Assembly: GCA_964606325.1 (NCBI GenBank)
Contig: CAZSGE010000037.1
Location: 1-25,879 of the forward strand
Direction: 5' to 3'
Length of the DNA stretch: 25,879 nucleotides
DNA from: Berkiella sp964606325
Lineage (GTDB): Bacteria > Pseudomonadota > Gammaproteobacteria > Berkiellales > Berkiellaceae
Part shown: positions 21,368 to 25,879 of the stretch, in pieces
Numbering within the stretch: position 1 is the stretch's first letter
Layout of the letters: each line of letters starts with the position of its first letter
The notes under the pieces: generated by a model
Told to the model about the DNA's origin: nothing
The model's input: the letters and a program-made list of their open reading frames with translations, nothing else
The model's database searches: none
Program-made: the position numbers and the translations under genes

Positions 21368-24300
21368 ATGAAAGCTTTTACGCCTCAGAACGGCCTTGAT
21401 TGGGCTCATCCCTTAGTCCGCGATTGGTTTATCCAAAAATTTGGTACGCCAACAGAACCCCAGTTGCAAGGTTGGCCCTCTATTTTGCAGCATCGAGCAA
21501 CGCTTATTTCAGCCCCCACAGGCTCAGGGAAGACACTCACTGCCTTTATGGCATGTATTAACGAACTTATCACTAAAGCTGCATCAAAGCGCCTAGAAAA
21601 TGAAACAGAAGTATTATATGTCTCCCCCTTAAAAGCGCTTGGCAATGACATACAAAAAAATCTCATGCAACCGCTCAAAGAAATTGTTGCTTTGGCAAAA
21701 GAGCGCAATATTCTTATTCCTGAAATTCGCGTTGCCGTGCGAACGGGAGATACCTTAGCGAAAGATCGTTTGGCAATGCTTAAAAAGCCACCGCACATTT
21801 TAATCACCACCCCAGAATCTTTATATATTTTATTAACAGCACAAAAGAGTCGCGAGATATTAACAACAGTTAAAACAGTGATTGTTGATGAAATTCATGC
21901 CATGGCACGCGACAAACGCGGCGTGCACATGACATTATCATTAGAACGTTTAGAGGCCATTACTGTCCACCCTTTACAACGAATTGGTTTATCTGCCACT
22001 CAAAAACCACTTGAACTCATAGGGCATTATTTAGCAGGTGCCAACCGCCCTCTTCCCACCATCATCAATATTGGCCATGCTAAAAATCTATGTTTGGCAA
22101 TACGTGTTCCAAAAACTGAACTTAGCTCAGTTGCCTCTAATGAAATGTGGACAGAAATTTACGATGAGCTAGCAAAACTTGCCAAACAAAACCGCTCAAC
22201 ACTCATATTTACCAATACCCGAAAATTATCTGAGCGCATTGCACATCACTTAAGCGAACGCTTGGGAGAAGGTCTCGTTGCAGCCCACCATGGCAGCTTA
22301 TCGCGTAAAATTCGTCATGATGCCGAAAATAAATTAAAAAACGGCGAGCTCAAAGCGCTTGTGGCAACAGCATCTTTAGAGCTGGGTATAGACATTGGTG
22401 ATATCGACTTGGTTTGTCAGATCGGCTCTCCTCGATCTATCGCTGCTGCCTTGCAACGAGTGGGACGCGCAGGCCATTGGCATAATGCTGTCTCAAATGG
22501 ACTTTTCTTCGCTACCACCCGAGATGAACTGTTGGAGTGTGGGGCTTTAATTTATGCCATTAAATCGGGTGAATTGGATAAACTTATCATTCCACATGAA
22601 TCGCTTGATATCCTGGCACAACAAATTGTGGCAACTTGTGCAACCGGAGAATGGGATACAACAGCACTATTTGATTTAGTAAAAAGTGCCTTTCCTTTTA
22701 AAGATCTCAGCAAAGAAGACTTTGATCGCATCCTGATGATTTTATCAGAAGGTATTGCCGGTTCTCGCGGACGCTATGGTGCTTATCTATTCCATGATAA
22801 AGTGAATAACATCGTAAAAGCACGCCGACATGCGCGTTTAGTCGCTATCACCAGTGGTGGCGCTATCCCTGATACTGGCTTATTTACGGTGATTGCAGAG
22901 CCTGAATCTGTTACGGTTGGCACGCTGGATGAAGATTTTGCCATAGAAAGTACTAGTGGCGATATTATCCTATTGGGAACAACTTCTTGGCGCGTCCAAC
23001 GAATTGAAAGCTGGAAAGGCCGAGTCATAGTTGAAAATGCCCATGGATTGCCACCAAGTGTACCCTTTTGGCGGGGCGAAGCTCCTACCAGAACGCATGA
23101 ACTTTCAAGCTATGTTTCCAAATTGCGGTCCGAATTACACAAGAGAGTTCCAGAAAATAACGTCAACAAAAATGCCTTGTTGTGGCTTGAAGCCCACTGT
23201 GGAATGGATGAAAAAACCGCCACGCAATTGATAGCATATCTTATTGAGGGCAGAAAAGTTTTAGGTGCTGTTCCCACGCAACAAACCATTATCGCTGAGC
23301 GTTTTTTTGATGAAGGCGGAGGTATGCAACTCATCATTCATGCGCCTTTTGGCGCAAGAATTAACAAAGCCTGGGGACTTGCCTTACGAAAACGCTTTTG
23401 CCGTTCATTTAATTTTGAATTACAAGCAGCTGCCACTGACGATGGCTTAAATATCGCTTTAGCAGAGCAACACAGTTTTCCGCTTGCCGACGTTTTTGCA
23501 TTTTTGCATCCAAACACGCTTAAAGAAGTCTTAGTTCAAGCAGTATTGCAATCTCCATTATTCAAAATACGCTGGCGATGGGTAGCGACCCGCTCACTTT
23601 CCCTTGTGCGATTTAGAAACGGCAAAAAAATGCCACCGAATATTATACGAATACTGGCAGACGATCTGCTTGCTGCCGTTTTTCCTGATGCTGCTGCTTG
23701 CCAAGATAATTTAGCAGGAGAGGATATAAAACTCCCTTCTCATCCCTTCATCGAGGAGACAATGAAAGATGCCTTGCATGAAGCTTTAGATCTAGATGGC
23801 ATTATTGAACTTATTTCGCGGATCATAAACAAAGATATTACCTGTTTAGCCATTGACACCCCTGTTCCTTCAGTCTTTTCACACGAAATTTTAAATGCGA
23901 ACCCCTATGCATTCCTTGATGATGCGCCGCTAGAAGAAAGGCGAGCACGGGCTGTTGAAATGCGACGAGTATTACCTGACTCGGTTTTAAAAGAAGCCGG
24001 AAAATTAGATCAAGAAGCTATTCTTTTAGTTCAAAAACAAGCATGGACAGCTGTCCGAGACACCGATGAATTACATGATTTGCTTCAGACCCTCGTTGCA
24101 TTACCTAAAAGCATGCTAGGACATTGGAGCGCTCTGTTTGAAAAACTCAAAATACAAAAGCGGGCGACGTTTGCATTTGACAGGGGAGATGTTTTCTGTG
24201 TTGCAGCCGAAAAGTCAAAGACATTTAAGTCTATCTATCCAGAGGCAACATTTGATGATGTTTTAAAAGACATCGAAAGCACGCATCCCCCTTTTGACGA

Positions 24301-25558
24301 AGCTATTGTAGAAATGATACGTCATTGGATGCAGCATCTTGGGCCTACCACGGCGCGAGAACTCCATGACATCACTAAAATACCCTTAGATGATATTAAT
24401 CAAGCATTATTAAAAATTGAATTCTCTGGTTCAATTTTGCGTGGACATTTTAGAACCGACATCAAAGAGCCGCTCGAATGGTGTGAACGAAGATTACTCT
24501 CCAGGATTCATCGTCTCACAGTTGAAAAACTTCGTAGTGAAATTGAACCGGTCAAACCCGAACAGTTTATGAATTGGCTGTTAAAATGGCAGCATTTAGC
24601 GCAAAACACCCAACTCAAAGGAGAAAAGGGTTTATTAGAAATCATTCGCCAACTACAAGGCTTTGAAATTCCAGCAAATGCCTGGGAAACGCATATTTTT
24701 AAAAAGCGACTTTCTGATTATGATAAGGATTGGTTAGATAAATTATGCTTAACTGGCCGCGTTGCCTGGGGTCGACTATCTCCTCATCCAGCGTTAAAAG
24801 AAGAAGATAAAAGTGTCGTACCTCGAAGTGTCGCTCCAATTACATTTTATATACGTGAAGAGGCTGATTGGATGCCCGCTAGCAATCTCCTTTCAACTGA
24901 TGAGGAACTTGACGTTTTATCGGTATCAGCAAAACTGATTTTTCAATTTCTAAAGCAACATGGTGCTTCCTTTTTTGGTGATATCGTACGTGGAGTTGGA
25001 CGCTTACAAACTGAAATTGAGATGGGATTATGGGAATTGGTTGCCGCTGGCGTTATCACGGCTGATGGATTTGATAATTTGCGTGCGCTGATTGATCCAA
25101 AACGTCGAGCAGATAAACGCTCACGGCGTATGCAGTTTCGTTATAGTACAGGGCGTTGGGCATTATTACATCACCCCGCTCCCATCGAAAACACAAAACG
25201 TCTGGAAGCACTTTGCTGGCAACTATTAAATCGTTATGGTGTGGTTTTTAAAGATTTAATGACACGCGAAAAAAATGTGCCGAATTGGCGAGAACTGCTA
25301 ATGACCTTCAGACGTTTAGAAGACAAAGGCGAAATTCGCGGTGGACGATTTGTAAGCGGCTTTGCAGGCGAACAGTTTGCCCTACCCTATGCGCTCGATT
25401 CTTTGCGCGCGATGAAAAAAGAGCCTTTATCTCATGAAGATATCCATGTTTTTGCAAGCGATCCGCTTAATCTTGCTGGGATCTTATTTTCTGGTTCTCG
25501 TGTTTCTTCCTTTTCAAACAAGAGCATCACCTTTAAAGATGGCTCATTAGAAGAATAG
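21368..25558 (+). CDS. lhr: Large helicase-related protein Lhr (ATP-dependent superfamily-2 helicase)
   Basis: A 1396-residue DNA repair helicase that moves 3' to 5' on DNA and unwinds DNA and RNA-DNA duplexes. Helicase motifs in order: Walker A APTGSGKT (49-56), Ia YVSPLKALGND, TTPESLYILL, DEIH (174-177), SAT (209-211), STLIFTNTR (277-285), VATASLELGIDIG (332-344) and ALQRVGRAGH (361-370). The Lhr core (winged helix and beta barrel) follows to about residue 860. The remaining 500 residues are the C-terminal extension of full-length proteobacterial Lhr (E. coli 1538 residues), including the conserved ending ASDPLNLAGILFSGSRVSSF. In E. coli this region carries uracil-DNA glycosylase activity; whether it is active here cannot be read from sequence alone. 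The gene stands alone, with no nearby partner such as a ligase or the rnt gene of E. coli. Confidence 0.96.
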   Translation: MKAFTPQNGLDWAHPLVRDWFIQKFGTPTEPQLQGWPSILQHRATLISAPTGSGKTLTAFMACINELITKAASKRLENETEVLYVSPLKALGNDIQKNLMQPLKEIVALAKERNILIPEIRVAVRTGDTLAKDRLAMLKKPPHILITTPESLYILLTAQKSREILTTVKTVIVDEIHAMARDKRGVHMTLSLERLEAITVHPLQRIGLSATQKPLELIGHYLAGANRPLPTIINIGHAKNLCLAIRVPKTELSSVASNEMWTEIYDELAKLAKQNRSTLIFTNTRKLSERIAHHLSERLGEGLVAAHHGSLSRKIRHDAENKLKNGELKALVATASLELGIDIGDIDLVCQIGSPRSIAAALQRVGRAGHWHNAVSNGLFFATTRDELLECGALIYAIKSGELDKLIIPHESLDILAQQIVATCATGEWDTTALFDLVKSAFPFKDLSKEDFDRILMILSEGIAGSRGRYGAYLFHDKVNNIVKARRHARLVAITSGGAIPDTGLFTVIAEPESVTVGTLDEDFAIESTSGDIILLGTTSWRVQRIESWKGRVIVENAHGLPPSVPFWRGEAPTRTHELSSYVSKLRSELHKRVPENNVNKNALLWLEAHCGMDEKTATQLIAYLIEGRKVLGAVPTQQTIIAERFFDEGGGMQLIIHAPFGARINKAWGLALRKRFCRSFNFELQAAATDDGLNIALAEQHSFPLADVFAFLHPNTLKEVLVQAVLQSPLFKIRWRWVATRSLSLVRFRNGKKMPPNIIRILADDLLAAVFPDAAACQDNLAGEDIKLPSHPFIEETMKDALHEALDLDGIIELISRIINKDITCLAIDTPVPSVFSHEILNANPYAFLDDAPLEERRARAVEMRRVLPDSVLKEAGKLDQEAILLVQKQAWTAVRDTDELHDLLQTLVALPKSMLGHWSALFEKLKIQKRATFAFDRGDVFCVAAEKSKTFKSIYPEATFDDVLKDIESTHPPFDEAIVEMIRHWMQHLGPTTARELHDITKIPLDDINQALLKIEFSGSILRGHFRTDIKEPLEWCERRLLSRIHRLTVEKLRSEIEPVKPEQFMNWLLKWQHLAQNTQLKGEKGLLEIIRQLQGFEIPANAWETHIFKKRLSDYDKDWLDKLCLTGRVAWGRLSPHPALKEEDKSVVPRSVAPITFYIREEADWMPASNLLSTDEELDVLSVSAKLIFQFLKQHGASFFGDIVRGVGRLQTEIEMGLWELVAAGVITADGFDNLRALIDPKRRADKRSRRMQFRYSTGRWALLHHPAPIENTKRLEALCWQLLNRYGVVFKDLMTREKNVPNWRELLMTFRRLEDKGEIRGGRFVSGFAGEQFALPYALDSLRAMKKEPLSHEDIHVFASDPLNLAGILFSGSRVSSFSNKSITFKDGSLEE

Positions 25559-25685
25559 TTTCTGTCCATCGAATACAACCGTTCATCAACTCGTTAATTT
25601 CAGCCTATATTCCTCAATTTTTATGACAGAAAACACATTTTTAATATAGTAAACTAAATATAGTTATTAAAATTTTGGGTTTTCT

Positions 25686-25879
25686 ATGCGATATTTTTTT
25701 GACGTTTATTTAACATTTCAAGGCAAAATGAATAGATTGCAATTCATGGGTGCTTTAATATTTTACATTTTAAATTTTTCAACATACGTAGCATTTTGCG
25801 AAGGATGTCTGCATATATTTTTCAATCTTCAATCTTCAATCTTCAATCTTCAATTCTGCCTTTTTTTATTCGTAAATTC
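25686..25879 (+). CDS. DUF805-like membrane protein, N-terminal fragment with a heptanucleotide repeat
   Basis: The frame opens at ATG 25686 and runs off the window after 64 codons. MRYFFDVYLTFQGKMNRLQF fits the DUF805 opening 'F.G..NR.QF', followed by a first hydrophobic helix (MGALIFYILNFSTYVAF). A 33-nt tract of TCAATCT repeats (25822-25854) falls inside the coding frame and encodes FNLQSSIFNLQF; the frame stays open through it and continues hydrophobic. Because seven is not a multiple of three, gain or loss of one unit would shift the frame. A second DUF805 gene is at 11055. The region 25559-25685 before it is AT-rich with nothing else recognised. The rest of the gene is outside, so the call depends on the N-terminus alone. 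Confidence 0.6.
   Translation, partial: MRYFFDVYLTFQGKMNRLQFMGALIFYILNFSTYVAFCEGCLHIFFNLQSSIFNLQFCLFLFVN
25822..25854 (+). repeat. Heptanucleotide tandem repeat TCAATCT, 4.7 copies
   Basis: Four exact TCAATCT units (25822-25849) followed by a partial TCAAT. The tract is uninterrupted, which favours slipped-strand mispairing. It lies inside the reading frame starting at 25686. Confidence 0.95.

Noticed and set aside
1..25879. Mobile elements, CRISPR arrays, toxin-antitoxin or restriction loci
   Set aside because: No transposase, integrase, repeat-spacer pattern, or defence-system motif was found on either strand.

Overview
The window is AT-rich bacterial chromosomal DNA with densely packed genes. 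No rRNA, tRNA, CRISPR array, integrase or transposase was seen. The gene repertoire suggests a gammaproteobacterium, possibly Legionellales-like. It has an E. coli-type long-Q-loop cytochrome bd oxidase with CydX, NhaA, an RND efflux pump and a full-length Lhr helicase. It also carries a eukaryotic-type Ser/Thr kinase with a long disordered tail, a secreted thaumatin-like protein and an amphipathic membrane-associated protein, as expected of a bacterium that interacts with eukaryotic cells. The taxonomic placement is inference. Two runs of N (1874-1883 and 20391-20401) show this is a scaffold; each artificially breaks a gene that otherwise looks intact.

Layout. 1-3300: end of an RND membrane-fusion protein and its inner-membrane permease. 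3330-3352: a strong hairpin. 3375-3911: a peptide deformylase. 3916-7548 (minus): a cytochrome bd operon, cydP-cydA-cydB-cydX, ending in an uncharacterised 215-residue gene; cydP and cydX are small genes easily missed. A perfect FNR/ANR box lies upstream at 7669-7682. 7718-8887 (minus): nhaA. 9008-10213 (minus): an unknown 401-residue amphipathic/hydrophobic protein with its own promoter and terminator. 10378-11016: an alpha/beta hydrolase with an altered nucleophile elbow. 11055-11429 (minus): a DUF805 membrane protein. 11552-13750 (minus): a large secreted thaumatin-like protein. 13884-14189 (minus): a small protein resembling low-affinity iron permease. 14365-16131: the kinase. 16398-17609: a Kef/YbaL-type antiporter without its regulatory domain. 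17613-19478 (minus): a tight three-gene operon (NTF2-like protein, GNAT acetyltransferase, nitrilase-family amidohydrolase). 19661-20751: a sorbosone-dehydrogenase-like beta-propeller protein. 20898-21269: a small lipoprotein. 21368-25558: Lhr. 25686 to the end: the start of a second DUF805 gene containing a heptanucleotide tandem repeat.

How the genes work together. The clearest functional units are the efflux pump, the bd oxidase operon (microaerobic respiration, probably oxygen-controlled through FNR/ANR) and the three-gene amidase/acetyltransferase operon (substrate unknown). Ion homeostasis is represented by NhaA and the Kef-like antiporter. The most plausible undescribed biology is in five places: the 401-residue protein, the unknown fifth gene of the cyd operon, the kinase as a candidate secreted effector, the thaumatin-like secreted protein, and the repeat-containing DUF805 gene, which could be phase-variable.
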